Positions 1-9,776 of a DNA stretch of 64,000 nt are shown here, in pieces. This DNA is from Phytophthora colocasiae (taxonomy: Eukaryota; Oomycota; Peronosporomycetes; Peronosporales; Peronosporaceae), in assembly GCA_018806915.1 (NCBI GenBank), contig JAGKQI010000105.1, forward strand, positions 1,674,001 through 1,738,000. The letters run 5' to 3'. Numbering within the stretch: position 1 is the stretch's first letter; every line of letters starts with the position of its first letter. The notes under the pieces are model-generated. The model saw only the letters and a program-made list of their open reading frames with translations, did not search any database and was not told the DNA's origin. A program made the translations under genes and the position numbers.

Positions 1-765
1 GCAGGAGAATCGCTCGTGATGACGGGACAGCGAAGTATAAACGCACAGCACGATCATTTTGGTTTGAAGAGTGCGGCAAAGTCAGTTCTACATCAAATTG
101 ATACTAGTACAATGCACCAGGATTCTGCTCGCTCGAAGCGTGAACTGATCTGCGTTGCTGAATTGTATCGCGCAATCAGTTAGCAACAGGCATTCCTGTG
201 AAACCACTCATAATGGCCAGTGGCTGGTTTCAACCTCTAAAAACGTCTGATAAACGTACTGCAAGCACTGCTCTTTTACGGCGTTACCTGCCGTGAAATT
301 CGCTGCCCGCAGGTTTAAAGGCTCAGTTGGTGCTGGTTACTGCGTGTACGGCGTGTTCCAGTCGCGACAACACTGCCATCTGTACATTCTGCGGTTCCGA
401 TCGTGCTGTTAGTAGCGCTGGCCAGACTTCCAGAGCACATCTGAAACGATCTCTTTATTGGCGATACTGGAGGGCTCAGAGTGCTGGACAACCGCTATGT
501 GTACTTTTTCGCCTTGTGCAGTTGGCGAATACATGTACCTACATGAAAGTATTGGCTCAAGACGATAGCTAAGCCAAAATAAATGGGTCTCCAAAATGGG
601 TCATTCCGTCCGCGCGTGATGATGCCAGTCTGCTCTTTTCCGTATTCACCTGGCTTACAGACTACAGCCGTTTCTGCACTCTATACATTTACTGTTTGTA
701 GAAACCTTCTGAACATCATAGTGTCAGCCCCGACTGCAACTTCGAGCGCCATCACATCCAGCTTC
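1..765. other. Intergenic, no supported gene
   Basis: The first 765 bases hold only short open frames without ATG-initiated coding signal, recognisable domains or splice structure on either strand. I see no repeat or RNA gene. This is the upstream region of the lipid kinase gene that follows. Confidence 0.6.
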
Positions 766-782
766 GTTCATTCGCACATTTA
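766..782 (+). promoter_or_regulatory. Oomycete Inr/FPR core promoter of the lipid kinase gene
   Basis: TTCATTCGCACATTTAC matches the oomycete initiator (YCATTYY) followed directly by the flanking promoter region (MAWTTTNC). It lies about 65-80 bases upstream of the ATG at 848, the usual distance. Confidence 0.6.
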
Positions 783-847
783 CCCAGCAGGAAGAGAGTG
801 GTGACACTGTAACTCTCTGTATGAGAACTTTTAAGACCCAACGACCC

Positions 848-2869
848 ATGGCGGTGCTCTCCACGCGCGCCCGGGACGACGCGCCCGAGCAGATCGGGCC
901 CGTGAAGACCATCGAGGACGAGAACCAACTGTTCACCGAGCCGGCGGAGGACAGCGACAGCGATGACCTCGCTCCTGTTCAGACCAAGCGACTATCAAGC
1001 ACAACGGCCAGCAGCGACGGCGAGGCCCTTACAGGAGAAGACCGCGACCGCATCCGTGAAGTGCGTGAGCGTGTCCTGCAGGACGCAGCCAGCCGCCCAA
1101 TGCCGTCGCCGGCCAAGAACCACTTCCGACGTGCCACTACCGTGGCCGTACCAACGAAAGGACTTGTGCCCAAGAAAGACCTTACTCCGGAGCAGGACGA
1201 CAGCAGCAGCGAGGCTGGTGAGACGCCGACGAGCCTCCGTCTTACGCGCTCCAAGAGCTGGGCTGGCTGTCCACAACGCGACGCCGCTCTGGAGGCGATA
1301 GAAAAACGCCAAGTGCGCTTCCGCTTCTCCACGGCAGCGTCAGCGCGTGAGATCGTGCGTGAAATGCACTCACACAGGCTTAGAGAGTTCCCTGAGGAGT
1401 GCATCATGACGGCGGAGATGGAAATGCAGGTCGGCTCAATCTGGCGCAAAATGAAGGTGGAAGTGGACCGCGACGGCGTCAATTGCCAGCGTGTGTCGCT
1501 CTTCCGTAAGAAGACCAAGGAGTTCCAGATCGCGAAGGACGACCTGCTGGCTGCAGCGTTTACCCCTGGAAGCAAGACCAGTGTGGATCTACACTTCATG
1601 CTGCCTGGAAGAGGCAAGGAGCACCATCGTCTGATGCGCAGGTACCGCACTGTGACCCTGCGTTTCGGTGACGAGGCAACGGCTACCAAACTGGTGACTT
1701 CGCTGCAACAGTTTATTAAATGGTTGGCTCGTGTGCCAGAGAGCGTGACACGCCGTATCAAAGTGGTGGTGAACCCGCACTCGGGTCGCCGTCGCGGGCG
1801 CAAGGTCTGGGAGCACTGGAGACCGCTACTGGAGCTAGCTAACATCGAGTGTGATGTGGAGGAGACGCAGTACAGTGGACATGCGCGTGACATCGGCGCA
1901 GCGTTCGACTTGGAGAAGAAGTACGAAGCTATTGTGTTTGTTGGTGGAGATGGCACGGTGAATGAGTTCATGAACGGCGTGTTTTCTCGCGAGGAGAGCA
2001 TCTGGCGTACTCTGGTTGCTACGACCCCTGTGTCACTCATCTGTGCTGGCACAGACAATGCCTTTGGTAAGGGTGTGGGCACCCCCACCCACGCGTCGTC
2101 GGTGTACTGCATCATCAAGCGCAAAATCCGACCTCTTGACGTGATGACGTGCCAGGCCAGCAACGACGACGGCAGTACTCGTCTTGAATTTGCCTGCACA
2201 GGTGTGAGTTACGGCATCGGCTCGGACATTGCAGTGGAGTCCGAGGCTACGCGATGGCTTGGTGTCCACCGCTACTTCTACCTCAAGGTCAAGCGCGGCC
2301 TTTTAGCACCACACAAGCACGAGGCCAAGATTAGCTACGTTCTGTCGGACAACGTTCCAGTGGACCCTAAGACGGGCGAGCAGGTCCTTCGCACATACTA
2401 TGAGATCATGGACGACACTGCAGAAGACCAGCATCACGTGGAGCGCTGCAGTATCTACGACGACTCAGACCCGACTGCCAAGCAGTGGAAGGGCGACGCT
2501 GAGGCAATTTTCCACCCTGCTAGCGAGGAGAAGTACGCTGGCCAGTGGCAGAGCTTTCAGTCGGAGCTGACTTCTGCCGGTGGATCGAACGTGTACTTCG
2601 AGACCAAGTACGCGCACCCGTCGGATGGCAACTTTGACCTGATTTACTCCCGCAAGGGCAACCTTATGCAGACAGCCGAGATTGCTGTGCGTTACCTGAG
2701 CAACACTTTCCTCAAGTCGGAACTGGTGGGCTACCACAAGGTCAAGGCCATCGTGATCGAGCCGATCGTGGAGGACGTGCTGAATGTGGACGGTGAGGTG
2801 TTCGCAGGTCCTGGCCCGTTCCGCATCGAGGTGGTGCCGCAGCTGCTGTCCGTGCTGTCCGAGAAGTAA
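848..2869 (+). CDS. Sphingosine/diacylglycerol kinase-like lipid kinase
   Basis: This 673-residue protein carries a DAGK catalytic domain in its middle: a VVNPHSG entry motif followed by the nucleotide-binding GGDGTVNE motif near residue 365. The C-terminal lobe ends with the NVDGE motif typical of sphingosine and ceramide kinases. The family phosphorylates a lipid hydroxyl (sphingoid base, ceramide or diacylglycerol) with ATP at membranes. Before the catalytic domain, about residues 140-295 look like a PH-type module (basic, beta-rich, ending in a helix with QQFIKWL); that is inference. The N-terminus is acidic and Ser-rich, probably disordered. I chose the ATG at 848 because its context is strong (CCCATGG); an in-frame ATG at 821 would add nine residues. 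Substrate cannot be told from sequence. No intron is needed. Confidence 0.9.
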   Translation: MAVLSTRARDDAPEQIGPVKTIEDENQLFTEPAEDSDSDDLAPVQTKRLSSTTASSDGEALTGEDRDRIREVRERVLQDAASRPMPSPAKNHFRRATTVAVPTKGLVPKKDLTPEQDDSSSEAGETPTSLRLTRSKSWAGCPQRDAALEAIEKRQVRFRFSTAASAREIVREMHSHRLREFPEECIMTAEMEMQVGSIWRKMKVEVDRDGVNCQRVSLFRKKTKEFQIAKDDLLAAAFTPGSKTSVDLHFMLPGRGKEHHRLMRRYRTVTLRFGDEATATKLVTSLQQFIKWLARVPESVTRRIKVVVNPHSGRRRGRKVWEHWRPLLELANIECDVEETQYSGHARDIGAAFDLEKKYEAIVFVGGDGTVNEFMNGVFSREESIWRTLVATTPVSLICAGTDNAFGKGVGTPTHASSVYCIIKRKIRPLDVMTCQASNDDGSTRLEFACTGVSYGIGSDIAVESEATRWLGVHRYFYLKVKRGLLAPHKHEAKISYVLSDNVPVDPKTGEQVLRTYYEIMDDTAEDQHHVERCSIYDDSDPTAKQWKGDAEAIFHPASEEKYAGQWQSFQSELTSAGGSNVYFETKYAHPSDGNFDLIYSRKGNLMQTAEIAVRYLSNTFLKSELVGYHKVKAIVIEPIVEDVLNVDGEVFAGPGPFRIEVVPQLLSVLSEK

Positions 2870-4617
2870 GCGACCAACATTATCCATAATTGACGATCCA
2901 TACCCAACCGATAAAAAGAAAATGCCGTGGTAGTGCCGTGGGTACCATAGTGAATAGGCCAGAGCACGATCGAAGGGCTCTAGGGCAAAGACAGCGGGCG
3001 TCGAAGGAAGCGCCACGCAGATTGATAAACTAAAGTGAATACACGTGAGTCAGTGATTGCATACCTAACCAGCATGAACACTGAGGTCCACTTCCGATAC
3101 ACGTACAGGCATTGGTCCTTTACGTGCACCCAAAGCTTTGCCGTCACCATCATGGCACCACGACATGTAGCGTTGCCGCAATCTACGCCCAGGACATCAA
3201 GATCAGGTCCAGAGTGTCTAAGCCTTAGTCTAAGGTGCACAGCGTACAGTCCGCGAAAGAAATCAAGCCATGGATTTGGGCCAAATCCATGGCTTCCAAA
3301 TCATTTGGCCATGCGTGAAGCGCTACAGCGTACAGCATCCTGCGTGTGCGATGCGTGACACGATGGCTACACTCCTCCGACGCGATCATGTCGACCGAAT
3401 GTATTGTAGCTTCGAGCGACATTCTGTATCCACACGACCTCACGACGTGTGAGGTTTTATTCCTCGGAGAAGAGCCAGGTGTGCCCATAATTATTATCGC
3501 CTGTCATGGCTGCGCTTTTGCGAGCGCGTTCGCCTTTGCTACAACAGCTAGACAGACTGTCTCGCTAGACCACAACTGGGCGTCCACATGGCGCGGAATA
3601 AAGGATGCCACATTGCTAGCTGGCGCTGTCCCCAAGTGTAACAGACTATTATTCGGGCAGGCAAGCAATATGGGTACTAGCGGTATAAACGGGCGAGGTG
3701 CCCAGTTCCGCATCGCGCGTTTCAACAAAGCAAGCATACTGAAGCCAAATGAGCCGAGCCTTTGCTTGCTTTTTAACACTGCAACTTCAGCTCGTTGGCA
3801 CGTCCGGCGCCGGGGGTGTTTTCACTCTGATTAGAAATATCCTCGTCCTGGGTCGGCACGTCAGGAGCAAGCATGCAATAATCGAGCTGGTACCAAGAGC
3901 TAAAACTATTCACGCCGAGATATTATCGTTGTTATGAGCAACAGCACATCTCTTCAACAACACAGGTATTTTATAGTCGATATCTTGGGATCATTAGATG
4001 ACAGCGTCTGCCTCTCGACCAAGTTAGTTTATCCAGGGATGAGGACATCATGTCTTAGGCTGGCCAAATTACTTCTCTCGGTATGTGCGTCCTTCATAGA
4101 TGGATTCAGTCCTCGTCAACGTGTATCCATTCATTGTCAGAACCAAACAAGATAGTGCCAGAACCGCTGGATTTGATACCAAAAACAAAATCTTATTCAG
4201 CACGTAAATAAAGAAACTGGACTCTACCAACTCCGAGCACAGCAGCACTGTGTCGATATGAAGTGACGTGCATTGAGCTGTAGACTTACAAGCACTGTCG
4301 TCTCAAAACAATGGGCACTATGCCCATTTCGCGGTGAGGTTTTTCATCAGGGAACGCAGGCGTCAGCGCCGGTTGTCACGTCGCCCTCGTCTTAGCCAAT
4401 GAAATCGCTTGATTGATTCGCGGGGTAGGGACTTCCTCAGAACGACGACGCGAGGGGGAGTCACGAGCAAAAAGCCTCGCTAGACGGACGTCCAGTTCGG
4501 ATTGTTGCGCTGCTGGGCAAACGCCACGAGGAGGAAGGAAGGCCCTTACGCTCCTTCGACATCTGGTCCACGTACGTTTCGGCAGAGGCGCTTTTAGCTG
4601 AGTCTTTGCTTTGCTTT
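2870..4617. other. Intergenic, no supported gene; one hairpin
   Basis: About 1.7 kb between the lipid kinase and the FYVE-kinase gene. Open frames here are short, overlapping and without domain signal. The only structures I see are small palindromes around 3220-3300, listed separately, and a repeated ACAGCGTACAG at about 3239 and 3325. Confidence 0.5.
3265..3295. repeat. 13-bp perfect hairpin
   Basis: AAGCCATGGATTT and its exact reverse complement are separated by the five bases GGGCC. A smaller palindrome (CCTTAGTCTAAGG) lies about 40 bases upstream. Together they could be a decayed MITE core, but I see no clear termini or target duplication. Confidence 0.5.
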
Positions 4618-4648
4618 CACACACACACACACACGAGAAAAAAAAAAA
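4618..4648. repeat. (CA)n microsatellite plus A-tract
   Basis: A run of about eight CA dinucleotides is followed by GAG and a 12-base A tract. It sits in the probable 5' untranslated region of the FYVE-kinase gene. Confidence 0.8.
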
Positions 4649-4681
4649 CTAGAGTATCCCGTCTCCTCTGTCAATTCCAAG

Positions 4682-4754
4682 GTGCGTTTTGTCAAGTTAG
4701 CCTTTATTCGATCTCTTTCTTTAAAATCTTCTTTCTTCTTCTTGTCATTTACAG
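4682..4754 (+). other. Probable 5' UTR intron of the FYVE-kinase gene
   Basis: The segment opens GTGCGT and ends with a pyrimidine-rich tract and ACAG, seven bases before the ATG at 4762. Its 73 bases fit the 52-79 base introns elsewhere in the window. The open frame also runs through it without a stop, so an N-terminal extension is possible, but that stretch would be unusual protein and has no upstream ATG. Confidence 0.5.
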
Positions 4755-4761
4755 CTCCAAT

Positions 4762-7437
4762 ATGTCGTTCCGGTTTCCTCGATGGGGACGGAAGAAGAAC
4801 AAAAACAAAGAACCAGCCGGGGGGAACAAATACTACCCTAATGGAGCTGCAGGAGGCGTGCCGAGAGCCCCTCCGTCTGCTCCTGGACGCACCTACAGCA
4901 ACGGTTCGGACTACCAGTCGCAGCAGTCGTGGCAGTCCAATGGTACAATGCCTCCTGCTCCTGCTAGTGCCGACTACCAGAACTCTGGACAACGAGCTGC
5001 AGCTCCGTCTGCTAACCGTGGAGCTGCTCTTCCCTTCTCCCACCCTCTGTACGCTATGGATGCAGAAGGGATGATCCACCTCAAGGCGACTGGTAAGGGG
5101 CTGGACGACTCGGACTTAGCAGTGCACCAAGACGAGATCATCAATACCGTCGTCAAGTACGTGCAAGACTCGATGCGCAAGGAGTTGGGCTTCCGAGAGG
5201 TCTACATCCCAGCCAACAGTACTCCTGAGGCTCCGGTCAAGGCTAATGTCTTCGTATCTCGTAACTATGAGTCGTGCAAGAAGCTCCTGGTCTTTGTGGC
5301 TGTCAGTCGAGGACTGTACCCTGGACTGTGGAGTCGAGGATTGGTGCTACACGCTGGTGTCAAGAGTGGAAGTATGCTCGAGTACTTCCGCAAGGCTATT
5401 GACGAAGGCTACGGTATCATCGTGGCCAACCCGAACAAGAACGTCATCGTCATGCGGGACGGCAAGCAGCGGCTGCAAATCCCGGGCTCGTCCAGTCCTG
5501 AAGAGCACATGGATTCTCTTTGGGACTCGTACGTCACAGGATCTGCCGCTCGACGAGTGTACTTCCTGGGTTATTCATACGGTGGAGTGTTGATCAAGTA
5601 CTTGCTGCAATCTCGTGGTGACCAGCTCATGCGTCGCAATGGAGCTATCGCACTGATTGAGTCCAGTCATCGTATCGAGGACGGCGACTCACAGTCTGTC
5701 AAGTCGATCCTGGCGCACCGTACCATGTACTGGGAGAGCAATGACCAATTGTTCCAGACGAAACTGGACGGCGATGCTCCTCACCGTACCGGTTGTACCT
5801 GTTTGTCGGCTGGACGACCACCGCGTGCCCACGCGAACCACTACTACGTGACTGCCTTCTGCATCAACAAGATCCAGGATGCGTTGTTCCGCTTCCTGGA
5901 CACTCGTGATGCTACGACGTACGTAGCTGGTGAGAAACCGGTACCTGAGCCTCCTGCTTCGGCTCCAGCCCTCATCAGCAATGGTGTCGGTACCAGTGGT
6001 CCTCAACTGCAACGCCAGGAATCCACCAGACGTGAAGCCAACAACTCCAAGATGGGCAACAGCGAGAAGCACTGCAACTTGTGCTTGTTCCACTTCACGC
6101 TGTTCGACAGACGTCACCACTGCCGCATGTGCCACCGTGCAGTGTGCAATGCCTGCTCGCGCGATCGCCTCTTCTTGCCTGGATCCAGTACGGCTCAACG
6201 TGTGTGTACTGAGTGTGCCACGGAAGGACCGCGCGCCAACCAGACCCAGAACCAGCCGCCTCCGAACTACCCGCGGTTCAACCGCACTGCCAGTGACGCC
6301 GTGTCGACGACGAACTCGTCTACGGATATGTCCCAGGCCCGCAACCGCTCGGACACGCAGATGTCGAACCAGGGTCGATCCGAGTCGAACGCGCAGCCAC
6401 CACAGAACACAAAGCTCAGTGTGGAGGACTTCGATCTGTTGAAGGTTATCGGTAAGGGCGCGTTCGGTAAGGTGATGCTGGTGCGCAAGAAGGTGCCGGA
6501 TGGAGGTGCCAACCCGAACGCCATTTACGCCATGAAGGTGTTGAAGAAGGCGTCGGTGTTCGCTAAGAACCAGGTGGAGCACACTAAGTCGGAGCGTCGT
6601 ATCCTTCGTGACATTGACCACCCGTTCGTGGTGCGTCTCCGGTACGCTTTCCAGAACGAGGACAAGCTGTATCTTGTCATGGACTACTACAACGGTGGTT
6701 CGCTGTTCTTCCACTTGCGTAAGTCGCGCAAGTTCTCGGAGAAGCGTGCTCGCTTCTACGCTGCACAGTTGCTCATGTCGATGTCCCACCTTCACGAGCT
6801 TAACATCGCCTACCGTGATCTAAAGCTCGAGAATATTTTGATGGACGACAAGGGATTCATTGCCCTTACGGATTTCGGTCTTTCGAAGGAGAATGTGGAT
6901 GTGCCCGATGGTGCCAAGACTTTCTGTGGTACGGCCGAGTACATTGCGCCTGAACTGCTGAAGGGTCTGCCGTACGGTAAGGCTGTGGACTGGTGGGGTT
7001 TCGGTACCTTGCTGTATGAAATGATGACTGGCCAGACGCCGTTCTTCGACCGGAACCGGAAGCGCATGTTCCACAACATTCTGCACCGTGACGTGGTCTT
7101 CACCCAGGCTTTCTCGGAGGACGCCAAGGATCTGCTTACCGGCCTTCTTCGCCGAGACCCTGCCAAACGATTAGGCTCAGGCCCGTCGGGCGTGCAGGAG
7201 ATTATGGATCACCCATTCTTCGCTAGCATCGACTTCGATAAACTGCTGAAGCGTGAGGTGGAGCCACCCTTCAAGCCTGTGGTGAACAGCGAGGCCGATA
7301 CCGGTAACGTAGCCAACATCTTCACACGCGAAATGGCCCGCGATTCACCAGTGACCCAGGAACTGGGAGCTACGCATCGCGCGCAGGCTCACTTTGATGG
7401 TTTCACGTATATGCCTGGCAATGAGCACTTGAACTAA
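4762..7437 (+). CDS. Arb2-like + FYVE + AGC protein kinase fusion
   Basis: This 891-residue protein has three parts. Residues about 95-380 resemble the Arb2/FAM172 alpha/beta-hydrolase-like fold, with a GYSYGG nucleophile-elbow-like motif near 271. Residues about 434-490 form a FYVE zinc finger (CNLC start and RRHHCRMC core), which in this family binds phosphatidylinositol 3-phosphate on endosomes. Residues about 554-816 are an AGC kinase with GKGAFG glycine loop, AMKVL lysine, DLKLEN catalytic loop, DFG, a TFCGTAEYIAPE activation segment and a C-terminal hydrophobic motif FDGFTY. All catalytic residues are present, so it should be active Ser/Thr kinase. Layout resembles Akt/S6K with FYVE replacing the PH domain as lipid sensor (inference). 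I chose the ATG at 4762, just after a likely 5' UTR intron; upstream in-frame codons lack an ATG. Confidence 0.92.
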   Translation: MSFRFPRWGRKKNKNKEPAGGNKYYPNGAAGGVPRAPPSAPGRTYSNGSDYQSQQSWQSNGTMPPAPASADYQNSGQRAAAPSANRGAALPFSHPLYAMDAEGMIHLKATGKGLDDSDLAVHQDEIINTVVKYVQDSMRKELGFREVYIPANSTPEAPVKANVFVSRNYESCKKLLVFVAVSRGLYPGLWSRGLVLHAGVKSGSMLEYFRKAIDEGYGIIVANPNKNVIVMRDGKQRLQIPGSSSPEEHMDSLWDSYVTGSAARRVYFLGYSYGGVLIKYLLQSRGDQLMRRNGAIALIESSHRIEDGDSQSVKSILAHRTMYWESNDQLFQTKLDGDAPHRTGCTCLSAGRPPRAHANHYYVTAFCINKIQDALFRFLDTRDATTYVAGEKPVPEPPASAPALISNGVGTSGPQLQRQESTRREANNSKMGNSEKHCNLCLFHFTLFDRRHHCRMCHRAVCNACSRDRLFLPGSSTAQRVCTECATEGPRANQTQNQPPPNYPRFNRTASDAVSTTNSSTDMSQARNRSDTQMSNQGRSESNAQPPQNTKLSVEDFDLLKVIGKGAFGKVMLVRKKVPDGGANPNAIYAMKVLKKASVFAKNQVEHTKSERRILRDIDHPFVVRLRYAFQNEDKLYLVMDYYNGGSLFFHLRKSRKFSEKRARFYAAQLLMSMSHLHELNIAYRDLKLENILMDDKGFIALTDFGLSKENVDVPDGAKTFCGTAEYIAPELLKGLPYGKAVDWWGFGTLLYEMMTGQTPFFDRNRKRMFHNILHRDVVFTQAFSEDAKDLLTGLLRRDPAKRLGSGPSGVQEIMDHPFFASIDFDKLLKREVEPPFKPVVNSEADTGNVANIFTREMARDSPVTQELGATHRAQAHFDGFTYMPGNEHLN

Positions 7438-8089
7438 GCAACGAGTGGAGAAGAACCCGAGATTGTTAGACGACTACCCGTCCCCAACGACGAAGTCAAA
7501 AAGCAGGAGCAAGTTGCATGTGGGAAAGCTGCTAAGTCGAGGGATAGCAAGATCAGCATGTTAAAATATGCCGAGCCTGGTCGTCTCGGCGGACGCAGCT
7601 TCGTTGGAACCCCCCATTCGCAGCGAGTTGGATAAGGAAGACGACGCGAGCGAGAGAGCCGTGTCGGTGTGTGTTGTGTACGAGAAGAAGAAGGAAGAAG
7701 AGCAAGAGCGAGCCAGCTGACAAGAGGATGCATGCTCGACGCTGAAGAAGAGATGCAATGCACCATCCTGCTAGTGAACTCGCCACCTTTAGTTTTAGCT
7801 TTGCGAGTGGCATAAGATGAAAAAAGAGAAAATGATATTCATACATACGTACGTTTAGTTCTGCTTGGGTGTCAAAATCACTTCAACTTGTATTCCAACT
7901 ACAACTTCATCAGTACATTTTGCCTAAAATTGACTTGAGACTATGACGACAGTCGTTGTCTATTTCTCGAGCTCAGCCATGTCATGAAGGTAACCTTACC
8001 TGTAAGGCATTTCTCCTATTGATAGCAGCCCAACAATAACTTCACGGGGGGTTCCGCTCCGTCAACGGTCCGGGTGTTACCCCCTTCCT
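7438..8089. other. Intergenic, no supported gene
   Basis: About 650 bases between two same-strand genes. Short open frames on the minus strand have no domain signal. It probably contains the 3' end of the kinase transcript and the promoter of the next gene. Confidence 0.6.
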
Positions 8090-8106
8090 TCTCATTCCCA
8101 AACTTT
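8090..8106 (+). promoter_or_regulatory. Oomycete Inr/FPR core promoter
   Basis: TCTCATTCCCAAACTTT matches the initiator plus flanking region and lies about 45-60 bases before the ATG at 8149. Confidence 0.6.
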
Positions 8107-8148
8107 CCAGCATTCTGCACAAGCCTCGGGTTTTCGTGTCCTTCAGCT

Positions 8149-9724
8149 ATGAGTACTGAATCCATTCGATTTGGCGATGTCATCAAGCTGCAGACCAAGT
8201 CAGCATTCGTTGAGACTTCCTCTGCAACAAGTTTGGGCTTCTTCGAGGTGCCTGGCAAGACCCAGACCCAACTACTTGTAGTGCCTCCAGTCAAGGACGA
8301 AGCCAAAGACCGTTTCGTCGAAGCTGAGTTCATCATGTACGTCTTCGAAATCTCTACTTTGTACCTTGCATTTTGCTAACTTTTCGTTTAGTGCACCAAT
8401 TCGTGGAGAGAAACAACAAACGAACGGTACTCCTTTGACCTATCAGACCCCATTCGTGCTACGTACATCTGATGGAAAGGATGGAAGCACGTACACACTC
8501 AACAACAAAGTCTCGGGTCATCGTGAAGGTATCAGTCTGCAACTTTCAGCTACCAAGGGTGAAATGTACATCCAAGTGGAGAAGGAGGGTAATACCAACT
8601 CCACGGGTCTCCACTATGGTGAAGACAGTCTAAACCTTCGCGTCGTGGACTCGAATCGAGTCCGCAAGACTCTCAACCAATTGTTGACTCACGTTGTCAA
8701 GCCCAAGAGTGAAACTCCTGGTGGGATCGTCACTTGCGGTGCTAAGGGATCAGCTCTCACCTTCAGTTTCCAGCGGGCACTTGACAGCGAGGGTAAGGCT
8801 AAGACCGAGACGATCAAGTACATCAAGAATCCACAGGCCCGTCGCTCCAGTATGGACGCGCTCAGTCCTGCTAAACTGGATGAGCTGGGCCGTGCTGATC
8901 GTATTGACAGTAGCGACTCGGACGCGGACGCCTTGAGTCGCTCCAGCAGTATCGCGGGCTTCGGCTCTAACCCTGCGAGTCCTCGTGCAGGCTCCATGAC
9001 TGGTATGGCTGCACCTGTGAATGCCGTTGCAGTGGCTGCTCGTCTTCCAACGAAGACTGTAAATGGTCCTGAGACGGAGGCGACAGCGTCAACTAGCAGT
9101 CCACCCGCTTCTTCGAACGAGCCCTCAACATCTGCAACTCCAGCGACCGAGACGAAGTCGAAGGATGCTAAAAAAGCAGCTAAAACTCCCAAGTCACCAA
9201 AGGGAAAGCCTGACGCAGCCCCAGCTTCATCGCCTGTCAAGACTGCTGCTTCCCCAGCGAAAGAAGACAGCAAAAAGGGGCTCGTGAAGACAAACAGCAA
9301 GAAGGAGACCATCAAGAATGAGACTGCGACTTCTGAACCTGCCAAGGTTGAGCCAGTCATGCTTGAAGCTGTTAAACCGGAGCTCAAGGTCGAGATGAAA
9401 CCTGAAGCGAAAGCTGAGCCTGTAAAGACCACGAGTACACCTCCACTCGCACCTGCACAGGCTTCGGGTGAGCCCAAGACTGTTCTCGCTGATGCTTCGA
9501 CCTTTCCTCCTATCCCGGCAATCAACGGTCCTGCTCCAGCTCCTGTGGTGGTGTCTCCGAAGGCAGTAGCGTCGCCTAAGCCGAATCCCCAGTCATCTTC
9601 TGCCTCTGCTAATTTTCCAGCATCGCCCAAAATCATGAAGGAGGAAGAAGTGGCCAAACTCAAGGCTGAAGCTGAGGTGGAGAACCTGGAGCCAGCATGC
9701 GGAGCTAAGTGCAGCGTCATGTAA
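8149..9724 (+). CDS. Unknown protein with C-terminal CaaX motif
   Basis: Two exons, 8149-8336 and 8392-9724, joined across a 55-base intron (GTACGT donor, GCTAAC branch-like site, TTTAG acceptor) give 506 residues. I do not recognise the family. Residues 1 to about 210 look globular and beta-rich. The rest is low-complexity, rich in Pro, Ala, Lys and Ser, and likely disordered. The protein ends in CSVM, a good CaaX box, with nearby Cys in the ACGAKC context; the known consequence of such an end is prenylation and membrane anchoring. The Met at the last position favours farnesyl transfer. The join keeps frame exactly (AT|T codon). Role unknown; a peripheral membrane scaffold is a guess. Confidence 0.85.
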
Positions 9725-9776
9725 TCCACACAAGGTCTAGCCGTAGATCACGAGCCTTTGCATAACTATAAGCCAT

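Noticed and set aside
979..2199. 406-codon minus-strand open frame opposite the lipid kinase
   Set aside because: It is a shadow of the kinase codons: no domain, Ser/Arg-rich composition, and the plus strand has clear kinase motifs.
5689..6795. 368-codon minus-strand frame opposite the FYVE-kinase
   Set aside because: Lies entirely within the FYVE and kinase coding sequence in antisense; His/Val/Leu-rich artefact composition.
8689..9729. 346-codon minus-strand frame opposite the CaaX gene
   Set aside because: Mirror of the Ala/Pro/Lys low-complexity tail; no start context or domain.
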